From Enterobacteriaceae bacterium 89 (lineage in GTDB: Bacteria > Pseudomonadota > Gammaproteobacteria > Enterobacterales > Enterobacteriaceae), in NCBI GenBank assembly GCA_014156375.1, contig RQJH01000002.1, forward strand, positions 1,084,331 to 1,148,330: a stretch of 64,000 nt of DNA, read 5' to 3'. Shown piece after piece: positions 34,657-42,818 of the stretch. Each line of letters starts with the position of its first letter. Position 1 is the stretch's first letter. The translations under genes were made by a program, and so were the position numbers. Below the pieces are notes generated by a model that was given only the letters and a program-made list of their open reading frames with translations, was not told the DNA's origin and ran no database searches.

Positions 34657-35544
34657 ATGTTTAAGCAATACCTGCAAGTGACAAAACCAGGCATCATCTT
34701 TGGTAACCTGATCTCGGTGATCGGCGGTTTCCTGCTGGCCTCCAAAGGCCACATCGATTATCCGCTGTTTATCGCAACGCTGGTCGGCGTATCGCTGGTC
34801 GTTGCATCCGGTTGTGTGTTCAACAACTACATCGACAGGGACATCGACAAGAAGATGGAGCGTACGAAGAACCGGGTGCTGGTTAAGGGCCTGATTTCTG
34901 CGAACGTTTCGCTGGTGTATGCCACTTTGTTGGGTATTGCTGGCTTCGCGCTGCTGTGGTTCGGCGCTAACCCGCTGGCCTGCTGGCTTGGCGTAATGGG
35001 CTTCGTGGTTTATGTCGGCGTCTACAGCCTGTACATGAAGCGCCATTCCGTTTACGGCACGCTGATTGGCTCTCTCTCCGGCGCTGCGCCGCCGGTGATT
35101 GGCTACTGCGCGGTGACCGGGAATTTTGACAGCGGTGCGGCCATTCTGCTGGCTATCTTCAGCCTGTGGCAGATGCCCCACTCCTACGCCATCGCGATTT
35201 TCCGCTTTAAGGATTATCAGGCGGCCAACATCCCGGTCCTGCCGGTGGTGAAGGGAATTTCCGTTGCCAAGAATCACATCACGCTCTACATCATCGCCTT
35301 TGCCGTGGCGACGCTGATGCTTTCTCTGGGCGGCTATGCCGGATATAAATATCTGGTGGTTGCAGCGGCAGTGAGTGTCTGGTGGCTCGGTATGGCGCTG
35401 CGTGGGTACAAGGTGGTGGATGACAAAGTCTGGGCGCGTAAGCTGTTCGTGTTCTCTATCATCGCCATTACTGCGCTGTCAGTGATGATGTCCGTCGATT
35501 TTATGGTGCCAAGTTCGCAGAATCTGGTTGCCTACGTCTGGTAA
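34657..35544 (+). CDS. cyoE: Protohaem IX farnesyltransferase (haem O synthase)
   Basis: The 295-residue UbiA-family prenyltransferase has the first aspartate motif [18 protein letters not shown] and a second conserved loop around [15 protein letters not shown]. It makes haem O for the oxidase from haem B and farnesyl diphosphate; the latter is a product of ispA in this same window. The start MFKQYLQ is 11 bp past cyoD. A strong terminator ends the operon. Confidence 0.98.
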   Translation: MFKQYLQVTKPGIIFGNLISVIGGFLLASKGHIDYPLFIATLVGVSLVVASGCVFNNYIDRDIDKKMERTKNRVLVKGLISANVSLVYATLLGIAGFALLWFGANPLACWLGVMGFVVYVGVYSLYMKRHSVYGTLIGSLSGAAPPVIGYCAVTGNFDSGAAILLAIFSLWQMPHSYAIAIFRFKDYQAANIPVLPVVKGISVAKNHITLYIIAFAVATLMLSLGGYAGYKYLVVAAAVSVWWLGMALRGYKVVDDKVWARKLFVFSIIAITALSVMMSVDFMVPSSQNLVAYVW

Positions 35545-35561
35545 GTCAGCGAAACGTTTAA

Positions 35562-35586
35562 AAGGGTGCCTCGGCACCCTTTTTTA
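35562..35586 (+). terminator. Intrinsic terminator of the cyo operon
   Basis: AGGGTGCC and GGCACCCT form an 8-bp stem followed by six T. It lies 18 bp after the cyoE stop. Confidence 0.95.
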
Positions 35587-35691
35587 TTCATACAATCAAT
35601 ACTTCGCAATGTAATATTTGTTAAACAACCGCTTGTTTACCCCGCCCTTCCCCGGCTTTACACTAAGCGCAGCTTTTATTCTGAGGTGGAA

Positions 35692-37056
35692 ATGAACGAT
35701 TTTAAGATGACGCCAGGCGAGTTGCGCGCCACCTGGGGTTTAGGGACTGTTTTCTCGCTGCGCATGCTTGGCATGTTTATGGTCCTGCCCGTTCTGACCA
35801 CTTACGGCATGGCGTTGCAGGGGGCCAGCGAAGCCCTGATTGGTCTCGCCATTGGCATTTATGGCCTGGCGCAGGCGGTGTTTCAGATCCCATTCGGCCT
35901 GCTTTCTGACCGAATTGGACGTAAACCGCTGATTATCGGCGGCCTGCTGATTTTCGTGCTCGGCAGCGTAATTGCCGCTCTCTCTGATTCCATCTGGGGA
36001 ATTATTCTTGGCCGCGCCTTACAGGGCTCCGGGGCAATTGCCGCCGCGGTGATGGCGCTGCTTTCCGATTTAACCCGCGAACAAAACCGTACCAAGGCGA
36101 TGGCGTTTATCGGCGTCAGCTTCGGAGTGACCTTCGCCATTGCGATGGTACTCGGGCCGATTGTTACCCATAAACTTGGGCTGCATGCGCTGTTCTGGAT
36201 GATTGCCTGCCTTGCCACACTCGGTATTTTGCTGACGCTGTGGGTGGTGCCAAATAGTGAAAATCACGTCCTGAACCGCGAGTCCGGGATGGTGAAAGGC
36301 TGCTTCAGCAAAGTGCTGATGGAGCCGAAACTGCTGAAGCTCAACTTCGGCATCATGTGCCTGCATATTCTGCTGATGTCGACGTTTGTCGCCCTGCCCG
36401 GCCAGCTCGAAGCTGCCGGTTTTCCGGCGGCCGAACACTGGAAAATCTATCTGGTGACTATGCTGGTGTCCTTTATTTCCGTGGTGCCGTTCATCATCTA
36501 TGCCGAAGTGAAGCGCAAGATGAAACTGGTGTTCCAGATGTGCATCGCCATTATTCTGGTGGCGGAAATTGTGCTGTGGGGCTCCGGCTCCTACTTCTGG
36601 GAACTGGTCGCCGGTGTGCAGCTGTTCTTCCTGGCGTTCAACCTGATGGAAGCGCTGCTGCCTTCGCTTATCAGCAAGGAATCCCCGGCTGGCTACAAAG
36701 GTACGGCGATGGGCATTTACTCCACCAGCCAGTTCCTCGGCGTGGCAATTGGCGGTTCGCTGGGCGGATGGCTTGATGGCTTCTTCGACTCGCAGACCGT
36801 CTTCCTGATGGGTGCGCTGCTGGCGACAATCTGGCTGCTGGTTGCATTAACCATGCAGGAGCCGCCGTACGTAAGCAGCCTGCGTATCGCTATTCCCGAT
36901 GATGTTGATATCGATGATGCGCTGAAGGCGCGCCTGCAGGCCAAAGAAGGCGTGAAAGAAGTGCTGGTCGTTGCGGGCGAACGTTCTGCCTATGTGAAAA
37001 TCGACAGTAAAGTCACTAACCGCTTTGAGGTTGAGCAGGCCGTAGTCGGGGCGTAA
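35692..37056 (+). CDS. yajR: MFS transporter YajR
   Basis: The 454-residue protein has twelve membrane helices, the MFS motif A LLSDRIGRKPLI and a soluble C-terminal ferredoxin-like YAM domain (VSSLRIAIPDDVDIDDALKA through EQAVVGA), the hallmark of YajR. The transported substrate is unknown. The start MNDFKMTPGELRATWGLG follows GAGGTGG and matches E. coli; longer in-frame extensions run into the cyo terminator. Confidence 0.95.
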   Translation: MNDFKMTPGELRATWGLGTVFSLRMLGMFMVLPVLTTYGMALQGASEALIGLAIGIYGLAQAVFQIPFGLLSDRIGRKPLIIGGLLIFVLGSVIAALSDSIWGIILGRALQGSGAIAAAVMALLSDLTREQNRTKAMAFIGVSFGVTFAIAMVLGPIVTHKLGLHALFWMIACLATLGILLTLWVVPNSENHVLNRESGMVKGCFSKVLMEPKLLKLNFGIMCLHILLMSTFVALPGQLEAAGFPAAEHWKIYLVTMLVSFISVVPFIIYAEVKRKMKLVFQMCIAIILVAEIVLWGSGSYFWELVAGVQLFFLAFNLMEALLPSLISKESPAGYKGTAMGIYSTSQFLGVAIGGSLGGWLDGFFDSQTVFLMGALLATIWLLVALTMQEPPYVSSLRIAIPDDVDIDDALKARLQAKEGVKEVLVVAGERSAYVKIDSKVTNRFEVEQAVVGA

Positions 37057-37081
37057 AAAAAGCGGGAGAACCCGCTTTTTC
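37055..37081. terminator. Terminator after yajR
   Basis: AAAAAGCGGG-AGAA-CCCGCTTTTT is a perfect stem with flanking A/T runs starting at the yajR stop. It can serve yajR and, from the other side, yajQ. Confidence 0.93.
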
Positions 37082-37083
37082 CT

Positions 37084-37137
37084 GCCCGGCGGCGCTACGC
37101 TTGCGCGGACCTACACTATCCGTAGGCCCGGTAAGCA
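37084..37137. repeat. REP/BIME element between yajR and yajQ
   Basis: GCCCGGCGGCGCTACGCTTG and the opposing CCGTAGGCCCGGTAAGC form an imperfect inverted pair typical of REP units. It abuts the yajQ stop between convergent genes. Confidence 0.85.
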
Positions 37138-37629
37138 TTAATCGCGGAAGTTCTTGAACTGGAAAGGCTGACCGAGGTTACCGCCGCGTACCAGCGCCAT
37201 CACGGCCTGCAGATCGTCACGGGATTTCCCGGTAATGCGGATCTCTTCGCCCTGAATCTGCGCCTGCACCTTCAGCTTGCTGTCTTTAATCAGCTTAACG
37301 ATCTTCTTCTGCACCGCGCTTTCAATGCCGGTTTTCAGCTTACCTTCAACGAACCAGGTTTTGCCGCTGTGGACATACTCTTCCGGCACGTCGATAGAGT
37401 TACCTTCAATACCGCGCTTGAGCAGCTTGGCACGCAGGATATCCAGCAGCTGATTCACCTGGAAGTCGGATTCGCTCAGCACTTTGATGGTCTGGTTCTT
37501 TTCGTTCAGCTCGATGGTCGCTTCTACGCCACGAAAGTCGAAGCGGGACTCCACTTCACGAGCCGCATTGTCGACGGCGTTTTTCGCTTCCTGAAGGTCA
37601 ACTTCAGAGACAATATCGAAAGATGGCAT
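37138..37629 (-). CDS. yajQ: Nucleotide-binding protein YajQ
   Basis: The 163-residue YajQ/UPF0234 protein has two ferredoxin-like halves ([20 protein letters not shown] and [21 protein letters not shown]). Family members bind tRNA or nucleotides, and in Xanthomonas and Pseudomonas they bind cyclic di-GMP. The role in enteric bacteria is not settled. It is divergent from panE. Confidence 0.96.
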   Translation of the reverse strand: MPSFDIVSEVDLQEAKNAVDNAAREVESRFDFRGVEATIELNEKNQTIKVLSESDFQVNQLLDILRAKLLKRGIEGNSIDVPEEYVHSGKTWFVEGKLKTGIESAVQKKIVKLIKDSKLKVQAQIQGEEIRITGKSRDDLQAVMALVRGGNLGQPFQFKNFRD

Positions 37630-37772
37630 GTTTTATTCTCCCTCTCTTTTTGATGCGGTGCATAATACCCGCAACGTCAGATAACACAACCTGTTATCCC
37701 AGTGACTGCCGGAACAAGGTCAAGACTATACTTGTGTCAACGCACTCAATCCACGGCAGGTGAGGAGGAATC

Positions 37773-38687
37773 ATGAAGATTACCGTGCTCGGATGCGGCG
37801 CCCTTGGACAATTATGGATGACGGCGCTAATCCGGCAAGGCCATGAAGTTCAGGGCTGGCTGCGAGTGCCAGCCCCCTGGTGCAGCGTCAACCTTCAGGA
37901 AATCGACGGTACCGTGTTTAACGAACTGGTCACCGCTAACGACCCGGAATTTCTGGCTCAGAGCGACCTGCTGCTGGTCACGCTGAAGGCCTGGCAGATT
38001 TCTACCGCGGTCAAAAACCTGGCAGAAAAACTCCCGGCGTCTACGCCAATCCTGCTGATCCACAACGGGATGGGGATTATTGAAGAATTACGGTCGCTGA
38101 CGCAGCCGCTGCTGATCGGCATGACGACCCAGGCCGCACGTCGCGATCAGAATTTGATTATTCACGTTGCCAACGGCACCACCCGCATTGGCCCTGCTAA
38201 CGCGTTGGCTCATGAGTACAGTTTCCTGGCAGACACGCTGCACAGCGCCCTGCCCGATGTTGCCTGGCACAATGATATGGGCTCGGCGAGCTGGAAAAAG
38301 CTGGCGGTGAACTGCGTGATCAATCCTCTTACCGCAATCTACGACTGCCCCAACGGCGGGCTGCGCGATCATGCGGAGGAAGTAGCGCTGATCAGCGGTG
38401 AAGTTGCCACCGTGATGCAACGGGAAGGACATCACTCCAGCGCGGAAGACCTGCTGTTTTATGTCTGGCAGGTAGTGGACAGCACCTCGGCCAATATTTC
38501 CTCGATGCTGCAGGATATACGGGCCATGCGCCATACTGAAATAGACTACATCACCGGATATTTGCTCAAGCGGGCACGAGCGCACGGGGTAACCGTGCCG
38601 GAGAATGCCCGTTTGTTCGAACTGATTAAACGCAAGGAGAATACATATGAGCGCAACAGCGCTGGTTTGTCTCGCCCATGGGAGTGA
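37773..38687 (+). CDS. panE: 2-dehydropantoate 2-reductase PanE
   Basis: The 304-residue NADPH-dependent reductase makes pantoate for coenzyme A synthesis. It has the Rossmann glycine motif [10 protein letters not shown] at the start, the [11 protein letters not shown] loop, and the catalytic lysine in [20 protein letters not shown]. It follows GGAGG. Its last 41 bp overlap the start of yajL in another frame. Confidence 0.97.
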   Translation: MKITVLGCGALGQLWMTALIRQGHEVQGWLRVPAPWCSVNLQEIDGTVFNELVTANDPEFLAQSDLLLVTLKAWQISTAVKNLAEKLPASTPILLIHNGMGIIEELRSLTQPLLIGMTTQAARRDQNLIIHVANGTTRIGPANALAHEYSFLADTLHSALPDVAWHNDMGSASWKKLAVNCVINPLTAIYDCPNGGLRDHAEEVALISGEVATVMQREGHHSSAEDLLFYVWQVVDSTSANISSMLQDIRAMRHTEIDYITGYLLKRARAHGVTVPENARLFELIKRKENTYERNSAGLSRPWE

Positions 38688-39237
38688 AGAGACCGAAGCG
38701 GTAACTACCATCGACCTGCTGGTGCGCGGCGGTGTGAAAGTCACTACGGCAAGCGTAGCCAGCGACGGTGAGTTAGTCATCGTTTGCTCGCGCGGCGTGA
38801 AGCTGCTGGCCGATGCGCCGCTGGTACAGGTGGCCGATGGCGATTTTGACGCGATAGTTCTGCCCGGCGGCCTGAAAGGGGCTGAATGCTTCCGTGACAG
38901 CCCGCTGCTGGTCGAAACCGTGAAGCAGTTCCACCGCTCCGGGCGCATCGTGGCGGCCATTTGCGCCGCGGCTGGCACCGTGCTGGTCCCGCACGAGATT
39001 TTCCCGATCGGCAATATGACCGGCTTCCCGGGGCTGAAAGACACCATTCCTGAAGACCAGTGGCAGGATAAGCGTGCAGTCTGGGATCCGCGCGTTAATC
39101 TGCTGACCAGCCAGGGTCCAGGCACAAGCATTGATTTCGGCCTCAAGCTGATCGACCTACTGGTTGGCCGCGAAAAAGCTTATGAAGTGGCTTCAAGCCT
39201 GGTCTTGCCCGCCGGGATCTATAACTTCTACGAGTAA
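38647..39237 (+). CDS. yajL: DJ-1/PfpI-family protein deglycase/chaperone YajL
   Basis: The 196-residue DJ-1 superfamily protein has the nucleophile-elbow cysteine in [14 protein letters not shown], a conserved N-terminal glutamate in [14 protein letters not shown], and the C-terminal [19 protein letters not shown]. It protects proteins from oxidative and dicarbonyl damage. AAGGAG precedes the ATG inside the panE coding region, so translation is likely coupled. In E. coli thiI is next; here an accessory sugar locus intervenes. Confidence 0.96.
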   Translation: MSATALVCLAHGSEETEAVTTIDLLVRGGVKVTTASVASDGELVIVCSRGVKLLADAPLVQVADGDFDAIVLPGGLKGAECFRDSPLLVETVKQFHRSGRIVAAICAAAGTVLVPHEIFPIGNMTGFPGLKDTIPEDQWQDKRAVWDPRVNLLTSQGPGTSIDFGLKLIDLLVGREKAYEVASSLVLPAGIYNFYE

Positions 39238-39348
39238 TTTTTTAGCTCTTCTGCGCCGTCATCCCGTGGCGGCGCTCACAGATTTGCGATTCCCTCCCCT
39301 GCTTCCCAGTCAATAATTCCCGATAAACCCATTTCATTTCAATGAAAT

Positions 39349-39364
39349 GCACGTCTTCCCGTGC
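39349..39364. promoter_or_regulatory. Inverted repeat upstream of the sugar operon promoter
   Basis: GCACG-TCTTCC-CGTGC is a 16-bp dyad centred about 24 bp upstream of the -35 element. It could bind an activator; the protein is not identifiable. A second dyad, ATTTCA-N6-TGAAAT, lies just upstream (39331-39348). Confidence 0.35.
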
Positions 39365-39377
39365 GTTTTAACCTGTA

Positions 39378-39431
39378 TTGACAGAAAAAATGTTCCGTGG
39401 AAAACTCAAAAACAACTGGACTAGTCCAGTT
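39378..39431 (+). promoter_or_regulatory. Promoter and GntR-type operator of the sugar operon
   Basis: A consensus -35 TTGACA (39378-39383) is followed after 17 bp by a poor -10, AAAACT. Just downstream lies AACTGGACTAGTCCAGTT (39414-39431), a perfect 18-bp palindrome over the expected transcription start. It resembles the ACTGGTCTAGACCAGT-like sites of NagR/DasR regulators, which are HutC-type GntR proteins like the one encoded at the end of this locus. A weak partial copy, AATCCAGTT, follows at 39437. Confidence 0.75.
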
Positions 39432-39457
39432 AGCCAATCCAGTTAAAAACAATCCCT

Positions 39458-39474
39458 CCCGTCGCAGGAGGAAT
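39458..39474 (+). promoter_or_regulatory. Candidate ChiX small-RNA target in the sugar operon leader
   Basis: The leader reads CCCGTC, four bases, then GAGGAAT. The complement of the ChiX seed reads CCCGTC, three bases, then GAGGAAT. This would give 6 and 7 base pairs around a small internal loop. It covers the AGGAGG element at 39466-39471. Pairing is predicted by eye only. Confidence 0.6.
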
Positions 39475-39499
39475 AAAAACCTCGTCTGAGGAGTTGCCC

Positions 39500-40759
39500 G
39501 TGGTGACATTTATTGAGAGCAAGGTGGTGCCAGTCCTGATCCGGATTGGCGAAAACAAGATTCTGGTGGCGGTGCGTAACGGAATTGCCCTGACGCTGCC
39601 CTTTACCATTACCGGTAGCCTGTTCCTGATTATTGCTAACCTGCCCATTCCCGGTTGGAGCGAATGGCTTGGGCCATGGGCCGATAAAATCAGCGCCCCG
39701 GTCGCCGTTACTTTCGGCGCTATCGGTCTGATTTCCGCCGTCGGCATCAGCTACAACCTGGCGAAAGAGTACCAGCTCAATGCCATAACCTGTACCGCCG
39801 TGACCCTCGTGGTATTTCTGCTGGCGCAGCTGAACGACAAATACCAGCTCAACGTCGATAATCTCGGCGCGGCAGGTCTGTTCTCCGCCATTATCCTTGC
39901 GGTGCTGACGGTACACATCATCCGCTTTTTCATCGGCCGGGAAATTGTGATTAAACTGCCCGATGGCGTACCACCCGCCGTGGCGCAGTCATTTGCCAGT
40001 CTGGTGCCGGCGGCAGCCGCGATTACTCTGGTGTGGTTTGTCCGGGTGATGCTCAATTTTGATATCAACGCCTTTTTCACCACGGTACTGAGCCCGCTGG
40101 TCAGCGGTTTAGGCTCGCTGCCGGGCATGCTGGTGCTGATTTTCCTGATTTCGCTGCTATGGTGCTGCGGCATTCACGGCGATAACGTGCTGTCCGGCAT
40201 CACCAGCCCAATTTTCCTCAAATACATCGCCGAAAACACGCAGGCTTATCTCAATCATCAGCCCATTCCGCACATTACCGCTGACGGCTTTTACATCGTG
40301 TTTATGTGCATCGGCGGCACGGGGGCAACGCTCGGGCTGGTGTTGGCGATGCTGCGCTCGCGCAGCAAAATGTACAAATCCGTCGGCAAATTGTCGCTGC
40401 CTTCCGCCGTGTTCTGTATTAACGAACCGGTGATTTTTGGCTGCCCGATTGTCTTCAACCCGCTGCTGATGATCCCCTTCACCCTCACGCCAATGCTGCT
40501 GTGCGTCTCCACCTACAGCCTGATGTATTTCGACATCATCGGCCGCCCGGTGCTGCAAATTCCGTGGACCATGCCGCCGATTTTCGCCGCCTGGTTCGTT
40601 ACCGGCGGCAACATCCCGGCGGTGATTTGGTCCGTCTGCACCATCGTAATTTCCGTCGCTATCTACTTCCCGTTCTTCCGGCTGCTTGAACGTCAGCAAA
40701 TGGCAAAAGAGCAGCTGGAAAGTGAAAGCGAACTGACGCCTGACTCTGCTTCATCTTAA
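39500..40759 (+). CDS. PTS EIIC permease, lactose/cellobiose/chitobiose family
   Basis: This membrane protein of about 419 residues is a distant relative of ChbC/CelB, with family landmarks VIKLPDGVPPAVAQSFASLVPA, WCCGIHGDNVLSG, CINEPVIFGCPIVFNPLLMIPF and PWTMPPIFAAWFVTGG. EIIC forms the channel and phosphorylates the sugar using a EIIB partner. No EIIA or EIIB gene is present here, so it must borrow them. The start is uncertain: GTG at 39500 (6 nt after GAGGAG) was chosen; GTG at 39503 is equally plausible, and TTG at 39494 is too close to the ribosome-binding site. First gene of a three-gene operon. Confidence 0.88.
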   Translation: MVTFIESKVVPVLIRIGENKILVAVRNGIALTLPFTITGSLFLIIANLPIPGWSEWLGPWADKISAPVAVTFGAIGLISAVGISYNLAKEYQLNAITCTAVTLVVFLLAQLNDKYQLNVDNLGAAGLFSAIILAVLTVHIIRFFIGREIVIKLPDGVPPAVAQSFASLVPAAAAITLVWFVRVMLNFDINAFFTTVLSPLVSGLGSLPGMLVLIFLISLLWCCGIHGDNVLSGITSPIFLKYIAENTQAYLNHQPIPHITADGFYIVFMCIGGTGATLGLVLAMLRSRSKMYKSVGKLSLPSAVFCINEPVIFGCPIVFNPLLMIPFTLTPMLLCVSTYSLMYFDIIGRPVLQIPWTMPPIFAAWFVTGGNIPAVIWSVCTIVISVAIYFPFFRLLERQQMAKEQLESESELTPDSASS

Positions 40760-40769
40760 GGATAACATT

Positions 40770-42086
40770 ATGAAAAAGTTAAAAATCGTGACCATCGGCG
40801 GGGGCTCAAGCTACACCCCGGAACTGATCGACGGCTTTATCAGACGCTACGATGAACTGCCGGTGACGGACTACTGGCTGCTGGACATTGAAGAAGGCAA
40901 AGAGAAGCTGGAGATCGTCGGCAAACTGGCGCAGCGAATGGTGAAAGAGGCCGGGATCCCAATGACTATCCATCTGTCGCTGAACCGGGAAGAAGCGCTG
41001 AAGGACGCGGATTTTGTCACTACCCAACTACGCGTTGGTTTTCTGGATGCGCGTATCAACGACGAAAAAATTCCGCTGAAATACGGCGTGCTCGGCCAGG
41101 AAACCACCGGCCCCGGCGGCTTTATGAAGGCCCAGCGCACCATTCCGGTGCTGATGGATATCTGCCGCGATATGGAAAAATACTGCCCGGACGCGTGGCT
41201 GATTAACTTCACCAATCCGGCGGGGATCGTCACCGAAGCCATCACCCGCCACTCGAAAATCAAAAGCATCGGTATTTGCAGCGGTGCCAACAGCATGTTG
41301 ATGGACATCGCCAAAGCTTATGAGGTGGAAAAGAAAGACGTTTATGCCCGCATCATGGGTCTCAACCACCTGATCTTTGCCGACCAGATTTTCATTAAGG
41401 GCGAAGACTATACCGATGATTTTATGGCAAAACTGGCTCAGGGCAGCGCCAGCAACACGCTGAAAAACATCCCGGACATTGGCTTCTCATCCCGCTTTGC
41501 CAAAGCGCTGCACATGTACCCGATTTCCTATCTGAAGTATTTCTTCCTGACCCGTGAAATGGTGGAAGCGGCGCAGAAGGATGCCGGAACCAAAGGCACG
41601 CGCGGTGAGCAAACCCGCGAAATTGAGCATCGCCTGTTCGAGCTGTATCAGGATCCTAAACTTTCCCATAAGCCGAAAGAGCTGGAAAAGCGCGGAGGAG
41701 CCTGGTATTCCGATACCGCCTGTTCGATCATCAGCTCAATCTACAATGACAAAAAAGAGATCCACGTGGTCAACACCGTTAACAACGGCACCACGCCAGA
41801 TCTGCCGGATCACGTGACGCTGGAAACCAACGCGATGATCGACCGCAGCGGTGCACATCCACTGGCCTACGGTCGCCTTCCGGTAAAAATTCGCGGTTTG
41901 ATCCAGAGCGTGAAGGCCTACGAAGAGCTGGCGGTTGAAGCCGCTATCACCGGCGACTACAGCACCGCGCTGATGGCGCTGACCATCAACCCGCTTGTGC
42001 CGTCGGCCACGCTTGCCGAGAAGATCCTCGACGAGTATCTGGAAGTGAACCAGCGTTATTTACCGCAGTATCAGCACAAAAGCTAA
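40770..42086 (+). CDS. GH4 family 6-phospho-glycosidase (6-phospho-beta-glucosidase/ChbF-like)
   Basis: The 438-residue protein starts with the NAD-binding motif KIVTIGGGSSYTPEL of glycoside hydrolase family 4. It has the family blocks DADFVTTQLRVG, LGQETTGPGGF and INFTNPAGIVTEA, the metal-ligand cysteine in IGICSGANS and the metal-ligand histidine in MGLNHLIF. GH4 enzymes use NAD+ and a divalent metal, usually Mn2+, to cleave phosphorylated disaccharides. It starts 11 bp after the EIIC gene. It is nearer ChbF/LicH than maltose-phosphate enzymes. The exact substrate is unknown. Confidence 0.9.
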   Translation: MKKLKIVTIGGGSSYTPELIDGFIRRYDELPVTDYWLLDIEEGKEKLEIVGKLAQRMVKEAGIPMTIHLSLNREEALKDADFVTTQLRVGFLDARINDEKIPLKYGVLGQETTGPGGFMKAQRTIPVLMDICRDMEKYCPDAWLINFTNPAGIVTEAITRHSKIKSIGICSGANSMLMDIAKAYEVEKKDVYARIMGLNHLIFADQIFIKGEDYTDDFMAKLAQGSASNTLKNIPDIGFSSRFAKALHMYPISYLKYFFLTREMVEAAQKDAGTKGTRGEQTREIEHRLFELYQDPKLSHKPKELEKRGGAWYSDTACSIISSIYNDKKEIHVVNTVNNGTTPDLPDHVTLETNAMIDRSGAHPLAYGRLPVKIRGLIQSVKAYEELAVEAAITGDYSTALMALTINPLVPSATLAEKILDEYLEVNQRYLPQYQHKS

Positions 42087-42095
42087 GGAGCAGCG

Positions 42096-42818
42096 ATGAA
42101 AACTTTTATCTCCCCTGACTATCAGCAGCTATCAGAAGCCGTGGCAAAGAACGTGATTGACTGCGTTAACGCGAAACCCAACGCGCTAATCTGCATCGCG
42201 GGTGGCGATACGCCGCTGGGCGTGTTTGCTGCGCTTGTGGAAGCGCAAAAGCAGGGTCGCGTGGACTTTTCACAAACTCAGTTTCTGGGGCTGGATGAAT
42301 GGCTCGGTTTGGGGAAAGCCGACAAAGGCAGCTGCCGGGAAATGGTGTGGAGCCACTTCTTCGATAAGCTGACGCTACGCGATGAGCAGATCTGCTTCTT
42401 TGACGGGCTGACCGACAGCCCGCAGGCCGAATGCCAGCGCGTCGACGGTTATATTGCGCAGCACGGTCCGATTGACTGTATCGTGCTCGGCATCGGCATG
42501 AACGGGCACATCGGCTTCAACGAACCGGGCGCTTCGCTTAATAACACCTGCCACGTTATCGATCTTGATCCGATAACCCAGACGGTCTCGGTGAAGTATT
42601 TCGGCACCGCGCGGGACGTGAAGCAGGGCATTTCGCTGGGGCTGAAAACCATTCTGGCGGCTGAGAACATCGTTCTGATGGCAAGCGGAGAGAAGAAAGC
42701 GGATATCGTGGCACAAACGGTGAATGCTCTGGCCAGCAATGCTATTCCGTCAACGCTGGTGAAAACAGCAAAACGAGCGGCGCTGTACGTGGATAAGGCC
42801 GCAGCCAGCGCGCTTTAA
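42096..42818 (+). CDS. Glucosamine-6-phosphate deaminase-like protein (short NagB form)
   Basis: The 240-residue protein has the NagB fold, with GGDTPLGVFAALVE, FLGLDEWLGL (ring-opening aspartate) and GIGMNGHIGFNEPGASL (catalytic histidine and glutamate). It is shorter than E. coli NagB (266 residues). It has Asn where E. coli has the catalytic Asp141 (NDGH), as in the short forms I recall from Bacillus. It probably converts glucosamine-6-phosphate, released by the GH4 enzyme, to fructose-6-phosphate. AAGGAG precedes the ATG. Its stop overlaps that of the convergent regulator. Confidence 0.88.
   Translation: MKTFISPDYQQLSEAVAKNVIDCVNAKPNALICIAGGDTPLGVFAALVEAQKQGRVDFSQTQFLGLDEWLGLGKADKGSCREMVWSHFFDKLTLRDEQICFFDGLTDSPQAECQRVDGYIAQHGPIDCIVLGIGMNGHIGFNEPGASLNNTCHVIDLDPITQTVSVKYFGTARDVKQGISLGLKTILAAENIVLMASGEKKADIVAQTVNALASNAIPSTLVKTAKRAALYVDKAAASAL

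Noticed and set aside
39349-39364. CRP site upstream of the sugar operon
   Set aside because: The GCACG/CGTGC dyad has a 6-bp spacer but does not match the TGTGA/TCACA half-sites, so it is reported only as an unassigned inverted repeat.
39494-39496. TTG as the start of the EIIC gene
   Set aside because: It directly abuts the GAGGAG element with no spacing; GTG at 39500 or 39503 has normal spacing.
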